The position numbers were made by a program, and so were the translations under genes. From Paenibacillus barcinonensis (GTDB lineage Bacteria > Bacillota > Bacilli > Paenibacillales > Paenibacillaceae): DNA of 64,000 bases. The notes under the pieces were generated by a model. It ran no database searches, was not told where the DNA came from, and was given only the letters and a program-made list of their open reading frames with translations. The stretch covers positions 248,001 to 312,000 of the forward strand of contig NZ_QJSW01000003.1 in NCBI RefSeq assembly GCF_003217495.1, in the 5' to 3' direction. Each line of letters starts with the position of its first letter. Position 1 is the first letter of the stretch. Shown here piece after piece: positions 18,893 to 27,203 of the stretch.

Positions 18893-19040
18893 CATCTATG
18901 ATTGGCACCTGTCCTCTGGTACCTGGTACCTGTCATCTGGCACCTATGATCTAGCACCTGTGACCTGTCACCTATCATCGTTCGCTTAGTTAGCGTATCA
19001 GCCACAACATCAGTCATCGCATCAGTCACCATAACAGTTA
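18893..19040. repeat. Degenerate tandem repeats downstream of cbiH60
   Basis: From 18893 to 18980 the motif TGGCACCTGTC/TGGTACCTGTCATC and variants recur about six times. From about 19000 to 19050 a second theme, ACATCAGTCATCGCATCAGTCACC-like units, recurs and runs into the stop codon of cbiH60. Periods are 10-14 bp and irregular. Confidence 0.6.
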
Positions 19041-19045
19041 CTGTG

Positions 19046-20977
19046 TCAGTCACCACATACCGGGTTAACTTCCACGGTGACTGGTGCATCCACATGACGG
19101 AAGCCCTGAATAACGCCCACACGTTTGAAAAACTTGTGGAAACGCTCATTCGGATGGCCCTTTTCTTTGTACTCCGCCACGATGCGCTCAACAATACCGC
19201 CGATCTCGTCCCCTGGAATCCCCTCTGCTACAGGCTGGGCCGGATGCGCGTTGCGTCCGAATTTTTTGCCGCCAAGGAACAGATCGTATGCTCCTTTGCG
19301 ATATACGATACCGATGTCTTCCAGCACCGCACCATAACAAGCCATACCGCAGCCGTTCAGCGCCACACTTGTTTCCTTGGGAGCAGATAATCCGCCAATA
19401 ACGTCCTGCAAATGATTAGCCATCGGTACGGCATCGTCCTTCTCCAGATTACAGAAGTCACAGGCCTTGACCTTAATGACATCACCGATGGGCACCACGA
19501 TAAAATTGGCAGCGCGCAGCTGCTCCACCAGCGTGTCCGGTTCAAATGTCGGCACCCGCAGAATAATCTGATGCTCGGGTGTATACTCCAGCTCGCCGTC
19601 CTCGCTTGCGCACTGCGCCAGCAGGGCCATCTGGGCGGCGGTGAATTTTTTGTTGCCCACGCCGGGCGATACGCCGATCTCAAAGAGCGGCGCCTTGCGC
19701 CCCGGCACGGGCAAAGCTGCGGTGCCAACCGCCGCAGCCTCGCCAGCGCCTTGCGCGCCTGCGGCAGCCGGGCCTGACGCAGCTGCGTCCAGCCAGCGGC
19801 TTGCCGCTTCGCCCGCGAGCGCGCCGCCTGCCGCGAGCCGCGTCAGCGCCTCGGCGGCGAGCTCGGCTGCGCCGGCGCGGGGCGCCACTGCGGCTGCGCG
19901 CGGGGCGGCCTCTGCCGCCGCGGACGCGGGCCGCGACGGGGCAAGCACGGCGGTGCCAGCACCGCCCGCCGGGCTTGCCCCAGGCGTAGCGGCCGCCCAT
20001 GCGCCTGCGGGCGGCCCTTGCGGAGCCGTGCCCGCTCCGGCGCTGGCGCCGCGCAGGGCTGGCTCCGCCGATGGCGCGGCCTGCGCATTGCGGGCCGCGC
20101 TATCGCCCGCTGCCTCGCCGGAGGCGGCAGCGCGGGCTTCCTGTGCGCCGAGCGACCATGGCTCGGCTTCGGTACGCAGCCGCTCATGTGGTCTGAGCGG
20201 CTGTTCCGCGGAGTTCAGCGTATATTTCCGCTGATATCCGCGCGGAGTGACCATGATGCCTTCGTACATCATGGTGGAGGAATTGCCGATAATCACGGTT
20301 GTCAACATGCCGATATCATGATTCAGCATATCCTCCAGCGTGGTCATGACTACGTCCTGACGCTCGCGGTATGCGCTTTTGACCAAGCCAACGGGGGTCT
20401 GAGGATCACGATAGCGCAGCAGCATCTCCTGCGTTTCCACAATCTGGCGTGTACGTCGGCCGCTGCGCGGATTGTACAGAGCAATGACAAAATCGGCCGC
20501 TACCGCTGCCTCCACCCGGCGAATAATTGTCTCCCATGGCGTCAGATGGTCGCTGAGGCTGATCGTGCAGGCATCATGCATCACGGGCGCACCAAGCAAG
20601 GAAGCACAGGATTGAATAGCAGATACGCCAGGAATAACCTCGACAGCCACCCCTGTATCCGGCTTCCAGCCTTGCTCGATCAGCACCTCGTATACAAGTC
20701 CGGCCATGCCGTATACCCCGGCATCCCCACTGGAGATTACGGCCACGATGTGGCCTGCCTCCGCCTGACGGACCGCCTCCTGCGCACGGCTTACTTCCTC
20801 GGTCATGCCTGTACGCACAATGGCTTGTCCGTTCAGCAAAGGCCGGATCAGATCCACATATGTGTTATATCCGATGATGACCTCGCTCTCCTGCAATGCA
20901 TCCAGTGCACGCTTCGTTATATGCTCCATCGCACCCGGCCCGAACCCGATGATAAGCAGCTTGCCTTGCTTTTGCAT
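19046..20977 (-). CDS. cbiH60: CbiH60: cobalt-precorrin-3 C17-methyltransferase with Fe-S/siroheme-type C-terminal domain
   Basis: The 643-residue protein combines two domains. CbiH (residues 1-245; IIGFGPGAMEHIT, ISSGDAGVYGMAG, ALYNPRSGRR) methylates C17 and drives ring contraction. The C-terminal domain (about 430-643) resembles nitrite/sulfite reductases, with FEIGVSPGVGNKKFT, CDFC near 504-507 and NGCGMACYG near 545, the cysteines expected to bind a 4Fe-4S centre. Between them lies an exceptional linker of about 160 residues, almost entirely Ala, Pro, Gly, Arg and Glu, encoded by very GC-rich DNA (about 19700-20170). ATG 20977 has GGAGGAAGAGGT upstream. It is the first gene of the riboswitch-controlled operon. 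Confidence 0.93.
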   Translation of the reverse strand: MQKQGKLLIIGFGPGAMEHITKRALDALQESEVIIGYNTYVDLIRPLLNGQAIVRTGMTEEVSRAQEAVRQAEAGHIVAVISSGDAGVYGMAGLVYEVLIEQGWKPDTGVAVEVIPGVSAIQSCASLLGAPVMHDACTISLSDHLTPWETIIRRVEAAVAADFVIALYNPRSGRRTRQIVETQEMLLRYRDPQTPVGLVKSAYRERQDVVMTTLEDMLNHDIGMLTTVIIGNSSTMMYEGIMVTPRGYQRKYTLNSAEQPLRPHERLRTEAEPWSLGAQEARAAASGEAAGDSAARNAQAAPSAEPALRGASAGAGTAPQGPPAGAWAAATPGASPAGGAGTAVLAPSRPASAAAEAAPRAAAVAPRAGAAELAAEALTRLAAGGALAGEAASRWLDAAASGPAAAGAQGAGEAAAVGTAALPVPGRKAPLFEIGVSPGVGNKKFTAAQMALLAQCASEDGELEYTPEHQIILRVPTFEPDTLVEQLRAANFIVVPIGDVIKVKACDFCNLEKDDAVPMANHLQDVIGGLSAPKETSVALNGCGMACYGAVLEDIGIVYRKGAYDLFLGGKKFGRNAHPAQPVAEGIPGDEIGGIVERIVAEYKEKGHPNERFHKFFKRVGVIQGFRHVDAPVTVEVNPVCGD

Positions 20978-21210
20978 ACCTCTTCCTCCCTCATTCCACT
21001 TGTCCTGCGGTTCATGTCCCCAGCCTGTCTATCTGAACATACATAGGCCAACCCCTTCAATGTCCAGCCACCCGATATTTTGCAATATGCGCTGAACGCT
21101 GAACTACATCTTCTTCGGATAGAGCACGGCTTCAATAGATCCCCTGTATTCAATGTCACTTGTTATTTCCAATAGCCCGACCAGGTCCATCATTTTACGA
21201 TGATAAAAAC

Positions 21211-21239
21211 AAAAAAATCCCATCCTGATCACGGATGAG
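21211..21239 (-). terminator. Intrinsic terminator between riboswitch and cob operon (attenuator)
   Basis: On the minus strand CTCATCC and GGATGGG form a seven-pair stem with loop GTGATCA, followed by seven T residues, G and five more T residues. It lies about 165 bases after the riboswitch and 235 bases before the cbiH60 start, as expected for a B12-controlled transcription attenuator. Confidence 0.8.
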
Positions 21240-21402
21240 ATACGCATGTACGTACAATCAGGAAACCCGGCCTATGGCTCCCTCTAAAGGAAAACATACA
21301 GCCATGAAGGCCTCTGCAGGGGCCTCTTGGTGCAAACCGATGTTTGCCCATTTCCTGAATTATCGTACACCACTCCTTTCCGCGAAGGGTTTGGTGACAC
21401 AC

Positions 21403-21565
21403 GCAAGGTAGGTCTCCTGGCTCTGGATCATCAGCTGTCTTTCCTGTCTTCCCCGTTTAATGCGAGTGACTTTATCGAAAAGCGCTTCACCATTACAGTG
21501 GCGGGACCGCTCGGGACTTGCACCCGATTCCCTGTTACCTCTTGCTTCATGCAAGAGCACCTTGC
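21403..21565 (-). promoter_or_regulatory. Cobalamin (B12) riboswitch
   Basis: The minus strand shows the class signature in order: GCAAGGT at the 5' end, GGGAATCGGGTGCAAGTCCC, GCGGTCCCGCCACTGTAA, then AGCCAGGAGACCTACC and ACCTTGC at the 3' end. GCAAGGT and ACCTTGC close a perfect seven-pair P1 helix. It lies upstream of cbiH60 and is followed by an intrinsic terminator, so adenosylcobalamin binding should reduce transcription of the whole cbi operon. The fit to the family is very strong. Confidence 0.95.
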
Positions 21566-21649
21566 TGCTTTCATATTGTCTTCATCATAACATCGGTCAG
21601 GAAATAATGTCCATGCTTCCGGGAATTGTCCTAAACGCGATTTTCAGAT

Positions 21650-21691
21650 AAAAACAAAAAAAGGTTTTGGTCCATCTAACGGACCAAAACC
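21650..21691 (-). terminator. Rho-independent terminator of the HemD-like gene
   Basis: Perfect 11-pair stem GGTTTTGGTCC / GGACCAAAACC with loop GTTAGAT, followed on the minus strand by TTTTTTTG and more T residues. It separates the HemD-like gene from the cob riboswitch transcript. Confidence 0.92.
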
Positions 21692-21778
21692 TGATTTAAC
21701 CATGCATTTATTGTCTGCTCATTTCCTGCATTCGTTAAGAGCCAAACACTCCAAATCTTTTATGCCGGCAAGACGCTA

Positions 21779-22609
21779 TTATTTACCCCGGACACCGACC
21801 GGATTTGCGGCGAAGTAACGTCCCAGCTCAACGATCAGCGCCCCCATCTTCTCTTCCTCTGGAACAACGATGGCCTCGATGCCCTCCTCACGCATTGCAT
21901 TTGCAGTCACTTTACCTACCGAAGCCGGGATTACCCCTTCCTTGAAGGCAGTCAGCATCTGCTGCAATTTACCTTGAGTGGCTGCATAGGCAGTCAAAAA
22001 GCGAACCTGCGGACCGCTGGTAAAGGCTACTGCATGCAGCTCATGCCGAATGATCTCATCCAGCAGCTGCTCAAGCTCTGCTGCTTCCGGTGGTACATGA
22101 CGATAAGGCAGCACCTGCCGCACGATAGCACCCTGCTCCTCCAGCCAGGCCACCAGCTTCGGAGCGGTTTCACCGTGAAGCTGCAGCATCACCCTTTTAC
22201 CAGCAAGCTCATGTGGCCCAAATTCACGGATCAACCCGTCTGTACTGCCATCATCATCCCGCACCAATGGTGTTAACTTCAGCTTCTTGAGAGCATTGAC
22301 CGTTTTATACCCTCTTGCTGCAATACAGGATGCAGCCATGACGTCCCGTAGCTGCGTAGCAATATCCATATCCTCCGCCATATTAAATAAAGCATCCAGC
22401 CCCATGCCTGTCGTAAAAATGGCCCAATCCGGCGGATCAGAGATCCAGGAAACCAATCCGTCTCTAATATTGCGATCATCCAGAAATACCGTTCCCTGTG
22501 CAGGCCGCACGAGTGGAATTCCGCCCATCTTCTCTACCAATATAGACATTTCTTTGGACTTTCGCGGTCCGGTTAATGCGACACGTACCCCTTCCAAATG
22601 CTGTGCCAT
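21779..22609 (-). CDS. Uroporphyrinogen-III synthase (HemD)-like protein
   Basis: The 276-residue protein has the HemD fold signature: LEGVRVALTGPRKSKEM at the start, WAIFTTGMGLDALF near residue 63, and AVAFTSGPQVRFL near 193 in the second lobe. VIPASVGKVTANAMREEG near 225 is the segment that contacts the product in the family. HemD closes hydroxymethylbilane to uroporphyrinogen III, the branch point towards siroheme and cobalamin. It is not beside other hem genes here, so it may be a second copy or a related protein serving the cob branch. It lies upstream of the cob riboswitch but has its own terminator. Confidence 0.82.
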   Translation of the reverse strand: MAQHLEGVRVALTGPRKSKEMSILVEKMGGIPLVRPAQGTVFLDDRNIRDGLVSWISDPPDWAIFTTGMGLDALFNMAEDMDIATQLRDVMAASCIAARGYKTVNALKKLKLTPLVRDDDGSTDGLIREFGPHELAGKRVMLQLHGETAPKLVAWLEEQGAIVRQVLPYRHVPPEAAELEQLLDEIIRHELHAVAFTSGPQVRFLTAYAATQGKLQQMLTAFKEGVIPASVGKVTANAMREEGIEAIVVPEEEKMGALIVELGRYFAANPVGVRGK

Positions 22610-22690
22610 GTGAGCTCCCCCTGTTCGTTCAGCCGAATGTTCATCAGTCTGACTACAGTATACAGGCTGCTTCTGTGAAGGGAAACCATG

Positions 22691-22718
22691 ATAGCTCTCT
22701 TTTTGCCCTCAGAGCTAT
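22691..22718. other. Hairpin after the germinant-receptor operon
   Basis: ATAGCTCT and AGAGCTAT form a perfect eight-pair stem. It lies 22-50 bp beyond the stop of the GerAB-like gene. On the minus strand it lacks a following T run, so termination there is uncertain. Confidence 0.4.
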
Positions 22719-22739
22719 AACGATTTTTTATGGTTTATA

Positions 22740-23966
22740 TCAGGAAGGCTGTAAATTCCCACCACCAAGTGTGTCCTTGCGCTTCTGATCTCCAGACCTT
22801 TCATGCGACTGATCCGCATCCGTTGCTTCCTGTTCATGCTCCTGTCCCTGCTGCTTGTTCCTGGACTTACGCTCCCCGGACCCGGTTTGCGCGGTCTGCT
22901 GTGCTTCCTTCTTGCGCGGACGAAGAAACAGGAAGAATATAATCGGGAAGATCACCTCGAATACAATGGCAATCCAGGTCCACTCCCGCGTAAAGCGATT
23001 CAGCTGTATTGCGTTGCGGAAAAACCAGAACGCACAGACAAAGCCCATTAACGCAATCGGCCCGGTTAACACCTTGCCTGACACTTTGGGAATCATTCGT
23101 TTCAGTCCCCAACATACAAAGTACAGGTCAAATGCGATCTTTGTTATAACGCAAGGCAAGGTTGCCGCAGCGAGCGCCAGGTCAAAACGATCCAGGAAAT
23201 CACTGATCTGCAGCTGCCTTGCCAGCTCGTAAGATGGGTACACGAGTCTGGAAGCAATCGGAACCCCGATGGACGTAATTGTCTCAACTATAATTAGCAT
23301 CAGCAGCCCCCCTGTGAGCAGGGTACCGGAGAAAATTGATTTTGTTTTAAAGTCCTTGCCTCTGACCACAAAGGACACAACAATCATCTCTCCGTAAAAA
23401 GAGAATACATACCAGCTCCCCCTTGCCACCCCCGTGTAATTAATATCGAAATAGGGCTTCAGGTTATCCAGATTGATCTGCTGAATCAGCATAAACGGCA
23501 CAATGATGGAGTTTAATAGAAACAAAACCACATATAGCTCCGACATGCCAATCAAAGAGCCCAGACCTCCACGCACAATAAAGATAGCCATCACAATCAG
23601 AGACAGCACAATAATGGATATCGGTGTCGTTTCCAGCAATGTGATGCTTACATAATCACCGGTCAACCGAATATCTCTGGCAAATACAAAGAAAAAAAAC
23701 ACAATGTACATGAGCCCCGCAACCCTTCCCAAGAAAGGGAATCGCGTCACCAGCGATTCAAACAGGTCCTTGTCTGGAAATCGCCGCTGTACACGACCGA
23801 GCATCCACATCGACGCGAACATAATCAGAATAACGGGTACGTAACAGAGATAAGCGTGCTGTTCTGCATAGAAAATGGCTTGTGTATGAGGCTGAATTAG
23901 CGTGCCTGTAATACTCAGCAGCATAATAATTAGCACCATTTGCCGGTGAGTTACTTTCTGAATCAT
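22740..23966 (-). CDS. Spore germination protein, GerAB/B-subunit type permease
   Basis: The 408-residue integral membrane protein belongs to the GerAB (endospore germination permease) family, a branch of the amino acid-polyamine transporters. It is the germinant-binding B subunit in the spore inner membrane. About ten hydrophobic helices fill residues 10-365; it begins VTHRQMVLIIMLLSITGTLI, typical of the family. The last 45 residues are a highly charged Gln/Glu/Lys/Arg-rich tail (EHEQEATDADQSHERS region), longer than usual. It is the last gene of the A-C-D-B receptor operon. Confidence 0.92.
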   Translation of the reverse strand: MIQKVTHRQMVLIIMLLSITGTLIQPHTQAIFYAEQHAYLCYVPVILIMFASMWMLGRVQRRFPDKDLFESLVTRFPFLGRVAGLMYIVFFFFVFARDIRLTGDYVSITLLETTPISIIVLSLIVMAIFIVRGGLGSLIGMSELYVVLFLLNSIIVPFMLIQQINLDNLKPYFDINYTGVARGSWYVFSFYGEMIVVSFVVRGKDFKTKSIFSGTLLTGGLLMLIIVETITSIGVPIASRLVYPSYELARQLQISDFLDRFDLALAAATLPCVITKIAFDLYFVCWGLKRMIPKVSGKVLTGPIALMGFVCAFWFFRNAIQLNRFTREWTWIAIVFEVIFPIIFFLFLRPRKKEAQQTAQTGSGERKSRNKQQGQEHEQEATDADQSHERSGDQKRKDTLGGGNLQPS

Positions 23967-23984
23967 TCTGCCTCCTCCTTTCTG

Positions 23985-24206
23985 TCAGGGTAACGGAAGC
24001 AATCGCTGAATGACATGACTCATCCATACCGTTATAAAAACCGTTTTGTTCAATGTCGTAACATAAAACCAGATGCCTGTTGCGATGCCGATAATGCCAT
24101 ACGACAGCCAGCGATTAATGGGGGCTGCCTGCTTCAAATGGCGAAAGTCCATGACAAGCACAACCACTACCATGGCCAGGTACGTATATAACAAGGGTTT
24201 AATCAT
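23985..24206 (-). CDS. Small two-helix membrane protein in ger operon (D-subunit-like)
   Basis: The 73-residue protein has two hydrophobic helices (about residues 5-20, YTYLAMVVVVLVMDF, and 34-66) with a short polar loop (RHLKQAAPINR) between them. It fits the small D proteins that accompany some germinant-receptor operons and modulate germination. It starts eight bases inside the end of the C-subunit gene and ends 18 bp before the B-subunit gene, so it is part of the operon. Family membership rests on size, topology and position, as sequence motifs are weak in this group. Confidence 0.7.
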   Translation of the reverse strand: MIKPLLYTYLAMVVVVLVMDFRHLKQAAPINRWLSYGIIGIATGIWFYVTTLNKTVFITVWMSHVIQRLLPLP

Positions 24207-25398
24207 GTACGATATCCTCCTCTACGACCCCGATCGGTTTATTGACAATTCCAACATTTTCAATAATCACATGTGGGTCCACTTCCACCTCGACCTCAGG
24301 GTAAAGGACATCCCAACGACCCTTGATTTTATCCCATTCTTTGGGTAAATGCTGGTGAATAGAACGGCCCAGACCGAGAATGTCCGCGCGGAATTTTTTT
24401 TGCACCAGCCGCACGCCTTCTTCGATATCCTCTTTGATCTTCTGGTGAGTGGCTTCAATTAAGTTCAGAATCTCCTTCTCGCGCCGATCGCCATAATCCG
24501 ATTCGTTGTCCACAATGACACCTTTCGCGTACAATCGAATGGTCACGCTCACCTTGCCATTAACGATTTTAGGATGAAGAGATGAGTTGTTCTCATTTAA
24601 TTTAATGAACAGATCACCTTCTCCACGCGGAGCCTTAATCAGAACTTCAGGTTCATTGGCCTCACCCATAGCAAGGATCAGTGCATCGGCAGGGGCCTTG
24701 TCCATCATGCCCACAAGCTTATCCTTTTTGAAAATAGCCAGACCGTCCAGCTTGATATTGGTTTTGGAGTCCTTCCAATCCTTCGGTACACTGTCCGAAA
24801 CGGATGCGATGGGCAAGAAGGGGTCCACTCCATCGCTTAGAATCGAGTCGATAAACGTTTTGAGCGAACGTGGATTGCGCATGTTGAGAAAACACAATTC
24901 CCGCACCATCTCGGAGGGAAACTTTTCAATCGGCGCATCCGTATCAATGACCTTGTAGGCTTCTCCACGTGTCACCACTGGCAATGCAGACAACCGGTTA
25001 AGCGGGTATCTTGTAAACAAATCCAGCATGGGAGCAACGCCTTCACGCGCCAGCTCTTCACCAATCAGGATTGTCCGGCGATGGGCATAATAAATTTTGC
25101 GCGAGAGTGATTTCTGGCCTTCCAGCGATGTGCCGCGCAGCGTATCCGCTGTGTTAGACAGGATAAACCACGGCTTGTCACCACTGGTTCCACCGCCACC
25201 ACCCTCACTGCCGGATGCCCCGGACTGTCCAGGTAGAGCAATTTGCAGACTGGAGCGATAATCATCACCCTCCTTATCCACAGCTATACCAATAACAAAG
25301 GCAATGTCATTGATCTCTTCACGATCCCAGCAGCCAGCCAGCAAGGAGCTGCATAGGAGGATGGCAGCGACAGCCCGGTATTTCATTAACAAACGCAT
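24199..25398 (-). CDS. Germinant receptor C subunit, Ger(x)C lipoprotein
   Basis: The 399-residue protein has a lipoprotein signal ending in LLAGC at about residue 22, followed by WDREEINDIAFVIGIAVDK, the hallmark of the Ger(x)C family. The mature part would sit on the outer face of the spore inner membrane. A Gly/Ser-rich stretch (SGSEGGGGGTSGD, about residues 60-72) is unusual. I start at ATG 25398, just before the signal peptide; a longer frame to 25434 would precede it with charged residues and overlap the A-subunit gene. It begins four bases after the A-subunit stop. Confidence 0.93.
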   Translation of the reverse strand: MRLLMKYRAVAAILLCSSLLAGCWDREEINDIAFVIGIAVDKEGDDYRSSLQIALPGQSGASGSEGGGGGTSGDKPWFILSNTADTLRGTSLEGQKSLSRKIYYAHRRTILIGEELAREGVAPMLDLFTRYPLNRLSALPVVTRGEAYKVIDTDAPIEKFPSEMVRELCFLNMRNPRSLKTFIDSILSDGVDPFLPIASVSDSVPKDWKDSKTNIKLDGLAIFKKDKLVGMMDKAPADALILAMGEANEPEVLIKAPRGEGDLFIKLNENNSSLHPKIVNGKVSVTIRLYAKGVIVDNESDYGDRREKEILNLIEATHQKIKEDIEEGVRLVQKKFRADILGLGRSIHQHLPKEWDKIKGRWDVLYPEVEVEVDPHVIIENVGIVNKPIGVVEEDIVHD

Positions 25399-25402
25399 GG
25401 GA

Positions 25403-26998
25403 TTACCACCCTTCCTCCGCTTCCGGTGAACCATTGATATCTCTCGTCATCCGCTGTCGATCCCGGTGTACCGTTGAAGGACGATTGATCATTTTCCACC
25501 AAGGCACGCGAACCAGAATGTCTTTGGTATCTTTTTTGCTGTATGGGCTAAGACCAGACAGGTACGGCACGCCGAATGATGTCATCTGTGTGAGATGCAC
25601 CGAGATTAACACGAGACCGATAACGATACCGTACAGCCCCAGCATACCTGCCAAAAGCATAAGCGGGAACCGCAGCAACCGCACCGTGATGGCAAAGTTA
25701 AAGCGTGGAATCGTGAACGAGGCAATCCCCGTCATGGACACGATAATAACCATGGGTGCTGATACAATCCCTGCCTGCACAGCCGCTTGCCCAATCACAA
25801 GCGCACCGAGAATGCTGACGGCTTGACCAACCGTCTTGGGCAACCTGACCCCGGCCTCCCGCAAGGCTTCAAAGGACAGCTCCATGATGAGCGCTTCGAT
25901 GAGCGCCGGGAAAGGAATTGCTTCCCGTGCACCCGCAATGCTGAGGATTAGCGTGGTGGGCAGCATGTCCTGATGAAACGTGGTGATGGCGATGTACAAT
26001 GCAGGCAGGAACAGCGCAATTGCAACAAACAAAAAGCGAATCCAGCGAATGAGATTACTAATAAAGAAGCGTTCATAGTAGTCCTCACTGGCCTGCAGCA
26101 TCTGCCATATCGTCACAGGGGCAATCAATGCAAACGGGGTACCATCCACCATAATGGTGAACCGCCCCTCCAGCAGGTTTCCGGCAACTGTATCCGGTCG
26201 CTCCGAGTAATGCATCTGTGGAAACGGGGAATACGGATGATCTTCAATAAGCTCCTCAATATAACCGCTCTCCAGAATGCCGTCGATTTCGATCTTCTCC
26301 AGACGTTTCTTGGCATCCTGAATCAGTTTGGGATCAGCGACACCCTCCAGATAGACCAGCACCACATCTGTTTTCGTATCGGAACCCAGCGTCATGCTGA
26401 CCATTTTAAGTGCAGGAGTTTTCAGCTTGAAGCGCAGCAAAGCCGTGTTCATACGCAGTGTCTCCGTGAACCCTTCCCGCGGTCCGCGAATAACAGATTC
26501 CGTTTGTGGCTCCTCTACGCCCCTTCTAACGCCTCCTTTAACATTAAAAAGCCACGCTTCGCTCTCTCCGTCCATCACCAGCAGTGCGGATGAAGCCAGC
26601 ACACCTTCTGTTGCAGCATCCCATGTTTTGACACGTTTCACCTGGGTTAACTCAATGCGTGTATCATCAAGGGGCACATCCGGCTCGTCCGTTCGTTGCT
26701 GCACAAGTCCCCGAATCAGCGGACGGAGCATATGCTCCTGAATATCCGACGAATTAACGATACCTTCTACATAGACAAGGAGGCCACGGATTTCAGGCGA
26801 TATCATGACATTACGGAATACCACATCCGAGCAATCCGAGAAAATCTCTTTTAATGCCTGAATCTGATTAGAATGGACCGCATGAATAGGCTGCTTTAGA
26901 ATAGGCGGAGACGGCAGTCCCAGTGGTACATATTGACCATGATTAGAGGCTGATGCAGAAGCTTTGGATTTGTTGCTGCCTGATGATTTATCTGCCAT
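25403..26998 (-). CDS. Germinant receptor A subunit, GerA family
   Basis: This 531-residue GerAA-type protein has a large soluble N-terminal region (about 1-290), four to five membrane helices (about 305-455) and a short soluble tail. Family markers are FRNVMISPEIRGLLVYVEG near residue 65, the EGRFTIMVDGTPFALIAP segment near 280, and IPFPALIEALIMELSFEALREAG near 370. The start MADKSSG (26998) has GGAGG eight bases upstream. The first 25 residues are Ser/Ala/Lys-rich. With the C, D and B subunits it forms a complete nutrient receptor; its germinant cannot be told. Confidence 0.94.
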   Translation of the reverse strand: MADKSSGSNKSKASASASNHGQYVPLGLPSPPILKQPIHAVHSNQIQALKEIFSDCSDVVFRNVMISPEIRGLLVYVEGIVNSSDIQEHMLRPLIRGLVQQRTDEPDVPLDDTRIELTQVKRVKTWDAATEGVLASSALLVMDGESEAWLFNVKGGVRRGVEEPQTESVIRGPREGFTETLRMNTALLRFKLKTPALKMVSMTLGSDTKTDVVLVYLEGVADPKLIQDAKKRLEKIEIDGILESGYIEELIEDHPYSPFPQMHYSERPDTVAGNLLEGRFTIMVDGTPFALIAPVTIWQMLQASEDYYERFFISNLIRWIRFLFVAIALFLPALYIAITTFHQDMLPTTLILSIAGAREAIPFPALIEALIMELSFEALREAGVRLPKTVGQAVSILGALVIGQAAVQAGIVSAPMVIIVSMTGIASFTIPRFNFAITVRLLRFPLMLLAGMLGLYGIVIGLVLISVHLTQMTSFGVPYLSGLSPYSKKDTKDILVRVPWWKMINRPSTVHRDRQRMTRDINGSPEAEEGW

Positions 26999-27073
26999 AT
27001 GCCGTCCCTCCATTCTTGTTTTTATACAAGGTAGCTTGTGCCAGAAGGTAAGGAATTATGTGGTCCTTTTTCA

Positions 27074-27103
27074 CAAAAAAATAAGCCTTCCCTAAGGAAG
27101 ACC
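27074..27103 (-). terminator. Terminator after the small unknown gene at 27.2-27.5 kb
   Basis: On the minus strand GTCTTCC/GGAAGGC forms a stem with a TTAG-type loop, followed by TTATTTTTTTG. It separates the unknown gene from the ger operon promoter region. Confidence 0.75.
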
Positions 27104-27203
27104 TATTGAACATACATGCAAAGCACGCATTTATTGGCATACGGATGTTGAGTGTGTCTTGAAACCTACTGAAGTGTATCCTTTACCGCTTTTCAGACAC
27201 GCC

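Larger units (their letters stand above)
18147..19045. other. cbiH60-cbiX spacer, 899 bp, repeat-rich
   Basis: This is the longest gap in the operon. It contains a short TTATATATTGA/TTATATATTGG duplication (near 18257-18282), a possible decayed element (18494-18592), the complete palindromic element C (18618-18816) and degenerate tandem sequence (18893-19040). No gene is supported on either strand. Confidence 0.7.
20978..21778. other. Leader region of the cob operon
   Basis: This 800-bp region holds, in minus-strand order, the terminator of the uroporphyrinogen synthase-like gene (21650-21691), the B12 riboswitch (21403-21565), a GC-rich hairpin (AAGAGGCC/GGCCTT, 21307-21328), the attenuator (21211-21239) and about 230 bp of untranslated leader. 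No protein gene is evident. Confidence 0.8.

Noticed and set aside
19641..20234. 197-codon plus-strand frame opposite the cbiH60 linker
   Set aside because: It is open only because the DNA is so GC-rich; the composition is pure Ala/Pro/Arg and it has no start signals. The minus-strand frame joins two recognisable domains.
20917..21159. 80-codon minus-strand frame in the cob leader, considered as a cbiW-like ferredoxin
   Set aside because: No ferredoxin cysteine pattern, no ribosome binding site, and it overlaps cbiH60 out of frame.
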